Origin: Bacteroidia bacterium
GTDB taxonomy: Bacteria > Bacteroidota > Bacteroidia > B-17B0 > Aurantibacillaceae
Reading direction: 5' to 3'
DNA: 64,000 nucleotides
Assembly: GCA_016787705.1 (NCBI GenBank)
Contig: JAEUTP010000010.1
Coordinates: 248,001-312,000, forward strand
The notes below the pieces were generated by a model, which saw only the letters and a program-made list of their open reading frames with translations, was not told where the DNA came from and did not search any database. Each line of letters begins with the position of its first letter. Positions within the stretch are counted from its first letter, which is position 1. This document shows, piece after piece, positions 18,194 through 26,800 of this stretch. The translations under genes and the position numbers were made by a program.

Positions 18194-19329
18194 TACTTAT
18201 TAAAAAAATTAAGAATCTCTGCTGAAATAAGTTCTACTTCTGCAACAGTAAGATCATAAAACATTGGTAAACGCAATAAACAATCGGTATACCTGTCTGA
18301 ATGTATCAGGTCACCGCCATTATGCTGGCCTTCATAAAACGGGCTTTTATGAAGAGATAAATAATGAAATACTGTATTAATATTTTTTTCTTTTAGAAAT
18401 TTAATCAAAGCCGTTCTTTCTTCAAGACTATTAAGCACAATGTAATACATGTGTGCATTATTTGTAGCATAAGAAGGTATAAAAGGACGTTTTAGTATAC
18501 TTTTATTTTCCAGGCTTTCAAGATTTTTATGATACGCATTCCATAATTGTTTGCGCTTGTTCTGTATCATTTCTATATTTTCGAGTTGTGCAAATAAAAA
18601 AGCTGCAATAATTTCAGAAGGTAAAAAAGATGATCCTATGTCTACCCAACCGTACTTATCAACTTCTCCTCTAAAAAAAGAAGATCTGTTTGTTCCTTTT
18701 TCCCTGATAATTTCGGCGCGATTAATAAATTGATGGTCATTAATAGATATCAAGCCGCCTTCACCCGCAATTATATTTTTTGTTTCATGAAACGAAAATG
18801 CGCCAATATTACCAATAGAACCCAAAGGAATATTATTATAGTAACTATCGATGGCTTGTGCAGCATCTTCAACAACGTAAATATTATATTTTTTTGCTAT
18901 TGCCATTATCTTATCCATATCGCAGGCAATACCAGCATAATGAACAGCAATTATAGCCTTGGTTTTTGGTGTAATTAATGCTTCAATAGCATCAGGGTCA
19001 ATATTAGGGTTAATTGAATTACTATCAGCGAAAATAATTTTAGCTCCCCTTAAAACAAAAGCGTTTACGGTTGACACAAAAGTATAAGATGGAGATATAA
19101 CTTCATCACCGGGTGAAATATTTAATAATATTGCTGCCATCTCAAGGGCATCTGTACAGGATGTTGTAAGAAGAGCTTTTTTAAATTTGTATTTTTCTTC
19201 AAAAAAACTATTACATTTTTTTGTATAAATACCATCGCCAGATATTTTGCCAGAATTTACAGCGTCATATATGTAATGTGTTTCTTTTCCGGTTAAAAAT
19301 GGTTTATTAAATGCAATGTGTTTATTCAT
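18193..19329 (-). CDS. rffA: dTDP-4-amino-4,6-dideoxygalactose transaminase-like aminotransferase
   Basis: This is a DegT/DnrJ/EryC1 PLP enzyme of 378 residues. The opening IAFNKPFLTGKE, the EDAAQAI around Asp155 and the PLP lysine in SFHETKNIIAGEGG (Lys184) are characteristic of the WecE/RffA branch, which makes dTDP-Fuc4N. It would introduce an amino group at C4 of a 4-keto-6-deoxy sugar. The PglD/NeuD-like acetyltransferase at 22808 could then N-acetylate it. No RmlA/RmlB genes are in the window, so the dTDP-sugar precursor must come from elsewhere. Confidence 0.88.
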   Translation of the reverse strand: MNKHIAFNKPFLTGKETHYIYDAVNSGKISGDGIYTKKCNSFFEEKYKFKKALLTTSCTDALEMAAILLNISPGDEVISPSYTFVSTVNAFVLRGAKIIFADSNSINPNIDPDAIEALITPKTKAIIAVHYAGIACDMDKIMAIAKKYNIYVVEDAAQAIDSYYNNIPLGSIGNIGAFSFHETKNIIAGEGGLISINDHQFINRAEIIREKGTNRSSFFRGEVDKYGWVDIGSSFLPSEIIAAFLFAQLENIEMIQNKRKQLWNAYHKNLESLENKSILKRPFIPSYATNNAHMYYIVLNSLEERTALIKFLKEKNINTVFHYLSLHKSPFYEGQHNGGDLIHSDRYTDCLLRLPMFYDLTVAEVELISAEILNFFNK

Positions 19330-19339
19330 AATAATTTAT

Positions 19340-20260
19340 TTAATTTATTAGTTGAGCTATTCCAAAACCTGTTTTGCCATAACCGTTTCCATTATAGAGC
19401 ATATAAAGCTTGTTTTTTAATGTAAACACTGAAGGATAACAAATCATTTCACTATCCCAGCCATTTAAAGAAACATCTATATTAACCTCATCATCTTTGC
19501 GTATCCAATTCTGAGAATCTACAGATTCAGCATATCCAATACGATAAGTTTTAATTTTACCGTTGGCTCTATATGAATACCACATTTTAAATATGTTTCC
19601 TGATTTAATAACCCAAGGTTTTGATAAGGCGTATTCATTTTCATGGATCAATGGTATATGCACTTGCCCTTTACGTACCCAAGTAATCAGATCATCACTT
19701 TCGGCATATTTGATCACATGCTGCATTTCACTCTGATCAACTCCCCAAGATAAATTAGATCCATACCACATTTTATACTTGCCATTATCTAATAATATGG
19801 ATGGATAAGAAATGCTGTAAGGATCTTCATTACTGCGATCCAATAAAGGGGCCATACTATATTTTTTAAACTCGCTGTTAACAGAAGATGCTTTTGCTAA
19901 CCCAATTGTATTTAGCCATGGTACAGTTACTTTTAAATTCCATCCTAAATAAAAAAGAAAAATTTCAGAATCTTTTTCAATTAAATAGCCCATAGCGCTG
20001 CCGCTATCATCAAACAAGCCAAGCGCACCCGGCTGAACCACAGGTTTTTGAGAAATGTTACATACTTTAAAACTATTTAAAAAATCAACATCAACAAATC
20101 CAATATGAGAAATATTCTTAGCATTTCTGCAAGTAAAAAAAACCCTTACTATTTGCTTGTCTTCATCCAGGATATAAGGAACAGGATTAGCTGCATGAGA
20201 AATCATCCATTCAAAATTATTTTCAGGTGAAAAGATTTGTCCTTTTTTTTCCCAAACCAT
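19340..20260 (-). CDS. Five-bladed beta-propeller, GH43/GH32-like, within glycan locus
   Basis: The 306-residue protein shows repeated blade-like motifs: WMISHAANPVPYILD, ISYPSILLDNGKYKMWYGS, YALSKPWVIKSGNIFKMWYS and MICYPSVFTLKNKLYMLYNG. These fit a GH43/GH32/GH130-type five-bladed propeller. There is no signal peptide, so it stays in the cytoplasm with the biosynthetic enzymes. Similar genes occur in O-antigen clusters and could be sugar-modifying or editing proteins instead of hydrolases. Catalytic acids cannot be assigned reliably. It starts 1 bp from the stop of the PhyH-like gene. Confidence 0.65.
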   Translation of the reverse strand: MVWEKKGQIFSPENNFEWMISHAANPVPYILDEDKQIVRVFFTCRNAKNISHIGFVDVDFLNSFKVCNISQKPVVQPGALGLFDDSGSAMGYLIEKDSEIFLFYLGWNLKVTVPWLNTIGLAKASSVNSEFKKYSMAPLLDRSNEDPYSISYPSILLDNGKYKMWYGSNLSWGVDQSEMQHVIKYAESDDLITWVRKGQVHIPLIHENEYALSKPWVIKSGNIFKMWYSYRANGKIKTYRIGYAESVDSQNWIRKDDEVNIDVSLNGWDSEMICYPSVFTLKNKLYMLYNGNGYGKTGFGIAQLIN

Positions 20261-21076
20261 CTAACTGTTTTTCTTTGTATTACTCAATCTTTGCTTCCTA
20301 TAATTATTCACACTATTTGAAAGTGTGGTTTTATAACCGAACAACATGGCTAAAGTTTCGTCATCAGAATATTTACCATTTAAAAAAGCCGGCAAGTTAA
20401 TTTGCTGGCTAATTATTGGTTTTACATACACATGATTAATTCCTCTACGAATTATGTTTTTAGAGCTGTTATAACCTGCCTTATGGAATAACATACTATT
20501 AAATATAATGACTGAACCTGCCGGAGCATTAACCTGAACAGCGTGTTTCTCCATATATTCTACCGAAGGGGCTATTTCAAACTTATGCGAGAATGGCAAT
20601 AAATAAGTAGCGCCTGTTTGAGCATTAAATTCATCAAGACAATAATATAAATTACACGCAAGCGGCTCGCTGGATGTCCAATTTTGATAAGGTAAATCGC
20701 GATGCCAGGAACTTTGATGGTGTTCTTCATTGGGCATATTAATGATTCCGTTTTGCAAATGCAAAACAAAAAAATTACCTAATATTTTTTCTACGTAAGA
20801 AATTAAGCTTTTTCTTCCGGCAAGCTGTGCATACAATTCTGAATAGGCCAATGGAATTCGCGCCAAATTTTCTTCGTTAATTGATTTCAGGCTTTCTTTT
20901 CCAAATTCTTTTTCCTGTAATTGATATACATTATCAAGTTCAACTCTCAATGCGCTTAACTCCTTTTCACTTAAAGCGTTTTCGATTATTGTATAACCCA
21001 AATTATAAAATTCTTCCAAGTGAAATTCTTCTTTTGTATTTATAATTATTTTTTTATTAATACCGTATGATTTCAT
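20261..21076 (-). CDS. Phytanoyl-CoA dioxygenase (PhyH) family Fe(II)/2-oxoglutarate oxygenase
   Basis: This 271-residue protein carries the facial triad: HRD at 125-127, and His198 in LFHKAGYNSS, followed by RRGINHVYV with the Arg that binds 2-oxoglutarate. FEIAPSVEYMEKHAV and APAGSVIIFNS fit the double-stranded beta-helix. PhyH enzymes hydroxylate small molecules, and in carbohydrate clusters they can oxidise sugar or acyl side chains. Position between a GH43-like gene and a methyltransferase suggests a tailoring cassette. Product is unknown. Confidence 0.85.
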   Translation of the reverse strand: MKSYGINKKIIINTKEEFHLEEFYNLGYTIIENALSEKELSALRVELDNVYQLQEKEFGKESLKSINEENLARIPLAYSELYAQLAGRKSLISYVEKILGNFFVLHLQNGIINMPNEEHHQSSWHRDLPYQNWTSSEPLACNLYYCLDEFNAQTGATYLLPFSHKFEIAPSVEYMEKHAVQVNAPAGSVIIFNSMLFHKAGYNSSKNIIRRGINHVYVKPIISQQINLPAFLNGKYSDDETLAMLFGYKTTLSNSVNNYRKQRLSNTKKNS

Positions 21077-21097
21077 TTTTATTTTAGTTTGGTGATT

Positions 21098-21871
21098 TTA
21101 TTTATTTGATAATTCAAAATACATTACCAGGGATTTTTGATTTTTAAGGTTTAACAATTGTAAAAAATGAAAAGGCAATAAAACAATTTCATTTAATACA
21201 ATATTGAGATAAGCCGGAAATACGGTTTTATACTTTACATTTCTATTACCCGTATAAACCGTTTTTTCTAACTCTGTTTTTTCTTTTAGATGCGCTTCAT
21301 TTTTATCTACGATTCTATTGCTTAATCGCAACAACCAATTTGAAACCGGGTAATTGAGCCCGCATTTAAAATCAACTTTTAAGTTATTTTTTTCGGCAAG
21401 CATATCTATTTCTTTAAATGAGTACCTTTTTACATGGCCGGCAATTTCATCTTCTATACCCCATGCAGCCATATTAGATGGAACCAGAAATATGAATTTA
21501 CCGCCGGGTTTAACAACACGTTTGGCATTTTTTAAAAATTCAGCAAGGTTATTATCCGGTATATGCTCAATTACCATTGAAGAAATAAGAAAATCAAAAT
21601 CTGTATTTGGCTGATCATTAAAATCACCATTGTAAACAGTGTATTTTTTTTCGTTTATAAATTTATCATTTAAAACAATATTGTTATCGCAGGCAGATCT
21701 GTTAAGATCTACACCAAAGCCGGTATATCCCTGTGTTAAAAGTAAATTAGACAGGTTTCCATTTCCAGAACCTACCTCAATAAAACGTTTGTTTGTACCG
21801 AAGATTTTTTTTAATCGGTTTCTTATAAAAATAAACTGCAATATTGTACCTGGCGCTGCTCCTTTTATCAT
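21098..21871 (-). CDS. SAM-dependent methyltransferase
   Basis: Motif I is FIEVGSGNGNLSNLLL near residue 31, followed by GFGVDLNRSA and FDFLISSMVIEHIPD with the typical acidic and aromatic residues. FLVPSNMAAWGIEDEIAGHVKRY recalls class I methyltransferases of the UbiE/UbiG type acting on lipid or sugar substrates. Length is 257 residues. It lies 2 bp after the polyprenyl-phosphate glycosyltransferase gene, so it may methylate that lipid-linked sugar. This is inference from position. Confidence 0.82.
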   Translation of the reverse strand: MIKGAAPGTILQFIFIRNRLKKIFGTNKRFIEVGSGNGNLSNLLLTQGYTGFGVDLNRSACDNNIVLNDKFINEKKYTVYNGDFNDQPNTDFDFLISSMVIEHIPDNNLAEFLKNAKRVVKPGGKFIFLVPSNMAAWGIEDEIAGHVKRYSFKEIDMLAEKNNLKVDFKCGLNYPVSNWLLRLSNRIVDKNEAHLKEKTELEKTVYTGNRNVKYKTVFPAYLNIVLNEIVLLPFHFLQLLNLKNQKSLVMYFELSNK

Positions 21872-21873
21872 GA

Positions 21874-22803
21874 TTAATTAATTTTTTCGTCTATAATGTA
21901 TTTAGGACGGTTTTTTGTTTGCTCAAATGTTTTACCAAGGTAAATTCCTAAAACTCCAATACCTGTTAATATTATACCTGTAGAAAATAATAAAATAATA
22001 ATTGTACTTGCCCAACCCGACAAAAAGCCATGAGTAAAATACATTATTACAATAATTAAAATGGATAAAAAAGATATTGAGGAAATAAACAGACCAATAG
22101 CTACAAAAATTCTCAACAGCTTATCTGATTGCGAAGTAATTCCATCTAAAGCATGCTTAACAAGTTTAGAGAAATTATAACTGCTTTTACCCGCAAATCT
22201 TTCCTTATGTTCAATTGAAATATAACAGCTTTTAAAGCCCAGCCATCTTAATACCATTAAATAATGCCGCTGATAATCATTATAATTTCTAAAAGCGTTA
22301 GCAACTTTATTATTAATTAAGCTATAAGCACCAACATTATTATTGGCTTTATTGGATTTATTTTCGACCAGATAGTTAAAAACAGAGTTAAACATACTTG
22401 CCATTATATTTTTAAAGAATGAATGTTTACGTGCCTTTTTTAATGTATAAACAATATCATAACCTTCTTTGGCCTTAGCATACATTTCTGTAATATATTT
22501 TGGATCATCTTGCAAATCGCAATCCATCACAACAATGTACTCTCCTTTTGCGATGTCAATACCTGCTGTTATTGCAAAATGCTGTCCGAAATTGCGACTT
22601 AATCTTACACCTTTGATTTTTGCATTATTCTTGCAATTTTCTTTTATTCTTTCCCAGGATCTATCCGGTCCGCAATCGTCTACAAATATAATTTCATACT
22701 CATTGGTAATGGTATCCAGTACCCGGCTTAACTGTTTTACTAATTCATCAATCGTAAACTCAGCACCATATACTGGACTAACTATAGATATTAATGGATT
22801 CAT
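21874..22803 (-). CDS. Family 2 glycosyltransferase, polyprenyl-phosphate type (DPM1/GtrB-like)
   Basis: This 309-residue protein has a GT2 domain over residues 1-220: SIVSPVYGAE, IFVDDCGPDRSWE and YIVVMDCDLQDDP with the DxD-type metal site. Two transmembrane helices follow at about 235-295. That layout is typical of enzymes that load a sugar onto undecaprenyl phosphate on the cytoplasmic face, supplying a flippase and a periplasmic transferase. The 662-residue membrane protein at 24785 is a candidate partner that could use the lipid-linked sugar outside. Family call is solid; the partner is inferred. Confidence 0.87.
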   Translation of the reverse strand: MNPLISIVSPVYGAEFTIDELVKQLSRVLDTITNEYEIIFVDDCGPDRSWERIKENCKNNAKIKGVRLSRNFGQHFAITAGIDIAKGEYIVVMDCDLQDDPKYITEMYAKAKEGYDIVYTLKKARKHSFFKNIMASMFNSVFNYLVENKSNKANNNVGAYSLINNKVANAFRNYNDYQRHYLMVLRWLGFKSCYISIEHKERFAGKSSYNFSKLVKHALDGITSQSDKLLRIFVAIGLFISSISFLSILIIVIMYFTHGFLSGWASTIIILLFSTGIILTGIGVLGIYLGKTFEQTKNRPKYIIDEKIN

Positions 22804-22807
22804 TCTC

Positions 22808-23467
22808 TTAGAGATTAATTTCGGAGCTTGGTTTATCTAACTTTATAGATTTTGCAGGAACGTATACTTCTCCAAAGCCGGTACTTTTTGTAATAATACT
22901 ACCTGCCCCAATTATATTTTCTTTTCCGATTTCAACTTTATGACCTAATGTTGAATTAACACCAATAAATGAATTGGAATTTATTACACAATGACCCGAA
23001 ACAACGACATGTGAACTGATAAAATTATGATCATTAATTATTGAATGGTGACCAATGTGATTACCACTCCATAAAGTAACATTATTACCTATTTTTACAT
23101 AAGGTTGAATAGTATTATCTTCAAAAATAAAACAATTATCGCCATGTTGATAAGGTGTAAGGTAAGAACATTTTGAACTAACGTAAGAAACAAGCTCATA
23201 TCCATTTTTTTTTGCTTCGTGATATTTAGCCTCACGAACTTTATTTAATTTGGCATAGCTAACAGCTATAAACATTTTATATTTAGCGGGAGGGTATATT
23301 TTTGTGATTTCTTCAAATGGCACAACCGGCAATCCTTCAAAAGTGCTTTCTTTTATAAAATTTTTATCAACTGTAAATGCAACAACCTTATAGTTGCTAT
23401 CTGTTTTAAAGTAATAATTTGCAATTTGCGCTATATCACCTGATCCGAATATTACAATGTTTTCCAT
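22808..23467 (-). CDS. Sugar N-/O-acetyltransferase, NeuD/PglD family
   Basis: An N-terminal Rossmann-like part (VIFGSGDIAQIANYYF) is followed from about residue 105 by a left-handed beta-helix of hexapeptide repeats, with GNHIGHHSIIND carrying the catalytic His pair and a coil ending IIGAGSIITKS. This is the PglD/NeuD architecture, which N-acetylates UDP- or dTDP-amino sugars. It would act after the RffA-like transaminase at 18193 to give a 4-acetamido sugar. Length is 219 residues, normal for the family. Confidence 0.87.
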   Translation of the reverse strand: MENIVIFGSGDIAQIANYYFKTDSNYKVVAFTVDKNFIKESTFEGLPVVPFEEITKIYPPAKYKMFIAVSYAKLNKVREAKYHEAKKNGYELVSYVSSKCSYLTPYQHGDNCFIFEDNTIQPYVKIGNNVTLWSGNHIGHHSIINDHNFISSHVVVSGHCVINSNSFIGVNSTLGHKVEIGKENIIGAGSIITKSTGFGEVYVPAKSIKLDKPSSEINL

Positions 23468-23468
23468 A

Positions 23469-24092
23469 TTATTTTTTTACTGTAATGGTAAATTCATATA
23501 AAGGGTAGTCGTGGTTTAGAGCAACAAATTTTGAGAAATTGCGTTTACAATAATCAAAGATAAACAAAGGATCGGCATAATATAGATATTCTTTCATATA
23601 CCCTGCATCTGAATACTTTGTAAGCATATTAAATGAAAAACCTTTATTACTTTTTTGATTCATTGTTTTAAGTGTTTCTAAAATATATTCAAGCCAATCA
23701 TTATCTGAATTCTTTAATCTAACATTAAAAATACCGCTGGCAATTGTATAATCGGCATTAGGAACTTCATCAATTTGTGAAAACCATTTTGCGTTAGAAT
23801 CGTTTCCATGCGTTTCTTTAGCATTCTTTATCATTTCTTCCGAAATATCAAATCCAAAAAATTCAAAGTTTTTATATTTTGTTTTATAAAAATCCAGCAT
23901 TGAACCAAAACCACAACCATAATCCAAAACAGAAAACGAATCATTTATACCGATTACCGATGATAAGATTTCGAACCTAAGAAACTGGGACTCTTCAGAA
24001 TTCCAATCAACACCCTGTGGCGTTAAACCATTGGTAATAATTTTATTCGTGTAGTACGAATTTACCTCATCGAGTATACTTTTATTTTTCAT
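23469..24092 (-). CDS. SAM-dependent methyltransferase
   Basis: This 207-residue protein has motif I SVLDYGCGFGSMLDFY near residue 55, motif II FFGFDISEEMIKNA, and a later ADYTIASGIFNVRL. It is a class I methyltransferase with the compact length of small glycan-tailoring enzymes. It overlaps the WbqC-like gene by 11 bp, so the two are probably co-translated and may act on the same sugar. The target is unknown. Confidence 0.83.
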   Translation of the reverse strand: MKNKSILDEVNSYYTNKIITNGLTPQGVDWNSEESQFLRFEILSSVIGINDSFSVLDYGCGFGSMLDFYKTKYKNFEFFGFDISEEMIKNAKETHGNDSNAKWFSQIDEVPNADYTIASGIFNVRLKNSDNDWLEYILETLKTMNQKSNKGFSFNMLTKYSDAGYMKEYLYYADPLFIFDYCKRNFSKFVALNHDYPLYEFTITVKK

Positions 24093-24783
24093 CTTTAAAC
24101 GATTTCATGTATGTTTTTGCGTTTGATCCTGTATTAAAAATAAGATCTAAAATTGATACCCCGTGTGTAAATTCACCATTTAACTGAGTATACTCAGGAT
24201 ATCCGGAATAATCAAAATAGTGAACATTAATTTGTTTATCGGTGAATTTACTTTCATCCATATATGCTTTTGCAGCCGGACCCGAATAATAATCTGTACC
24301 ACCCATTTCACTACATATATTTACCAGGCGCTGTGTTCGTTCTTCGGCCAAAATAAATTCGCTTGAAAATTTAATTGGCGTTACAATTCCTAAAAAGTTA
24401 TTAATTGCATTTATAAAATGAAGATTAACTTCTGTTAAGTAATCAAAATTGCACATCATATATGTTTGCTCAATAAATTCAATTACTTCTTTATAGCAAG
24501 CCGCTTTTTTATAGCTTTGCCTTATCAGGTCAAAATGTGATTTGTTCCATGTTTTGTCGGCAATAAGTGTTTCATTTATTTTTTGAAAGAATTTACCTTT
24601 TACTTCAACAGGTATCGTTAACCATTTTACTCCAGTTTCGGTTTTTACCTGGTTTCTGTTTCTCCAATCTCGTTTTGTAAATTGCATGTCATCGTAAACA
24701 ATAAAAACATCACACATGTTAATGGAATCAAAATAACCTTTCCACGGAATATAATTAGACTGGGTAATTAATACTTTTTTCAT
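24082..24783 (-). CDS. WbqC-like family protein
   Basis: The protein begins KKVLITQSNYIPWKGYFD and continues with DVFIVYDDMQFTKRDWRNRN, the hallmark of the WbqC-like family found in O-antigen and glycan clusters. Biochemical function is not firmly known; a role in amino-sugar modification is often supposed. The frame stays open to a TTG at 24798, but the ATG at 24783 directly follows the stop of the upstream gene and gives the family-typical N-terminus. Length is about 233 residues. Confidence 0.85.
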   Translation of the reverse strand: MKKVLITQSNYIPWKGYFDSINMCDVFIVYDDMQFTKRDWRNRNQVKTETGVKWLTIPVEVKGKFFQKINETLIADKTWNKSHFDLIRQSYKKAACYKEVIEFIEQTYMMCNFDYLTEVNLHFINAINNFLGIVTPIKFSSEFILAEERTQRLVNICSEMGGTDYYSGPAAKAYMDESKFTDKQINVHYFDYSGYPEYTQLNGEFTHGVSILDLIFNTGSNAKTYMKSFKDEK

Positions 24784-24784
24784 T

Positions 24785-26773
24785 TCATTTATTTTCAATA
24801 CTCTTAAATAGTATTAATTGGTGCCCTTTATTACTATCTTTAATTATTTTTAAAATATTTTGTGACTCAAAATAGTAATTAGGATTTGCACTTTTACTCG
24901 CAAACATAAAATTAATATCATTTGCACGTATATAGTTACTAAGGTTTTCTTTATAAGAAAGATTCATTTTATAATTACGATAAAAAAGAGTTTTTTTATT
25001 AAAGTTTATTGCTTTGTAATAATCTTTACTTAAAGTATCAACATCCGGATACAATTTATGAGGATCACTTAATAGTGGCAAATGAACATTATTATTAAAT
25101 ACCATTAAGTAGTTACCTAATTGATATGTTACACTATGTCTTAATCCTAAAAAATCGGTTATTGCATCCTTTTCATCTATAAGAGATGCGCCATTCTTTC
25201 CTCGCAATTGCGTAGATATATCTTCTAATTCATTAATATATTTATAAGTTAAACCATTTTCCATTAAAAAATTCTCATCAAGATGCAGGTTCCAGTTAAT
25301 GGTCGTAAATAAAATATGATCAAAATAAATATTTCTTTTAAAGCCCATAAATATTAAAATAAAAAACAGTGCAAAGCCTACAAATTTTTTATTAATTGAC
25401 GCGTTTGATAATTTAATAGTTAAAATTATGATAAGGGCTAAAACAACTGCACAATAGCCTATAAAAGCAAATTGATACATGTTATCAAGGTATGGCACCA
25501 ATTGAAAGAGAGCTATTCCTGTAAAACATAGTAAACTTATATATATTAAAAGACTTTTAAACGTTTGCTCAAACTTAAATTCTTTAGAAAATCTTTTAGA
25601 AATCAAAAAACACACAAGGGCTATTAAAATCCCAATTTTAACCGAAAGTAATGTAAACATATATACACATGCTTTCCAAATTGACAGTGTTTTATTTAAC
25701 ATCTCTTTAAATGTTAAGGATTCAATTGTAACTGCTGCCGATGTAACACCAAATAATTTGTAAAAAAATGCTATTAAAAATATTAGCAACAAAAAAGCAC
25801 CAGTTACCAAAAAAATACCTTTTCTTTGGTTTTTTTGCTTAATGAAATCATAACTTAATTTTAATAAAAGAGCCCCCGCAATAGCCGGCACCGCAGTAAT
25901 GCTTGAAATAATAAATATAGATGACCAAATAATCTGACCGCCCCTGTTATTAGTTAAAATAGAATCGAAAACAGGTATACTGAATAGATAATAAAATATA
26001 AAATTGGGTCTTTCAAAAAAATTACTTTCAGGCACATAAGCTTCAAGTCCCCAATTACAAAAAGCTGAAATATCAATTATTAGAATTGGGATAACAATAA
26101 AAAAATATATTACACTGAATTTTGAATACTTCGAAATCAATCCAAAAATTCCAATTATAACAAGTACCCTAAAGAAATTTAAGCAAACATATATATATAA
26201 TAAATAGTTACTAAATAACTGAGAACCGAAGAGACTATTTAATTTGAAAAAAATTCCACCAAACCACATCTCAAAATAATGATATGGAGAGATTCCTTTA
26301 AAAACAGGGTTTTCAGCATTGTAATAATGATAAGGGTTTTCGATACCATAGCCAATTAAATATTCTGAAATTTTTACATAATGCGCAACGTCGTTTCTGA
26401 TTGAAACTTTTAAAATAAAATAATAAGAACAAATTACCGTTATGAATGAAATAAAAAGGATAATAAGCCATGACTTTTTACCTGACAAAGAGTTTTCATT
26501 AGCCGGTTGAACTTCTTGTTTTCTTATGTTTTTTAGCAAAAAAAAGAATACAGGAATTAAAAAAACAAAAATCGTTTTTCCTTTTGCAATAATGATTGAC
26601 ACAACTGTAACTATAAACAAAGAAAATAAAAGTGTATTATAGAATATGCGTAAAAAAATATTGTTAGATAGCTTGTCAATTTTTAGCCATTTCCACACAT
26701 AATTAAGTAAACTATCTGAAACGAAAATGTAAATCAAAATTAAACTAACTATTATTATTGTTTCAAGTAGCAT
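24785..26773 (-). CDS. Polytopic membrane protein, candidate GT-C transferase or polymerase
   Basis: This 662-residue protein has roughly twelve hydrophobic segments from residue 1 to about 470 and a soluble C-terminal part of about 180 residues. After about residue 125 a segment reads VSIRNDVAHYVKISEYLIGYG, resembling the first extracytoplasmic loop of GT-C enzymes, where an Asp is catalytic. Next comes PYHYYNAENPVFKGISPYHY. A GT-C or Wzy-like role, using lipid-linked sugar made by the GT2 at 21874, fits the context, but I recognise no family. The call rests on topology. Confidence 0.55.
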   Translation of the reverse strand: MLLETIIIVSLILIYIFVSDSLLNYVWKWLKIDKLSNNIFLRIFYNTLLFSLFIVTVVSIIIAKGKTIFVFLIPVFFFLLKNIRKQEVQPANENSLSGKKSWLIILFISFITVICSYYFILKVSIRNDVAHYVKISEYLIGYGIENPYHYYNAENPVFKGISPYHYFEMWFGGIFFKLNSLFGSQLFSNYLLYIYVCLNFFRVLVIIGIFGLISKYSKFSVIYFFIVIPILIIDISAFCNWGLEAYVPESNFFERPNFIFYYLFSIPVFDSILTNNRGGQIIWSSIFIISSITAVPAIAGALLLKLSYDFIKQKNQRKGIFLVTGAFLLLIFLIAFFYKLFGVTSAAVTIESLTFKEMLNKTLSIWKACVYMFTLLSVKIGILIALVCFLISKRFSKEFKFEQTFKSLLIYISLLCFTGIALFQLVPYLDNMYQFAFIGYCAVVLALIIILTIKLSNASINKKFVGFALFFILIFMGFKRNIYFDHILFTTINWNLHLDENFLMENGLTYKYINELEDISTQLRGKNGASLIDEKDAITDFLGLRHSVTYQLGNYLMVFNNNVHLPLLSDPHKLYPDVDTLSKDYYKAINFNKKTLFYRNYKMNLSYKENLSNYIRANDINFMFASKSANPNYYFESQNILKIIKDSNKGHQLILFKSIENK

Positions 26774-26800
26774 TTTTTTATTTTTATGATATACTAATAG

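Noticed and set aside
22469-22840. Long plus-strand open frame opposite the GT2 gene
   Set aside because: It is a shadow frame of a well-supported glycosyltransferase and has no homology-like motifs. The same applies to 51125-51505 opposite lolD.
24784-24798. TTG at 24798 as start of the WbqC-like gene
   Set aside because: ATG at 24783 gives the family-typical N-terminus and avoids a 14-bp overlap.
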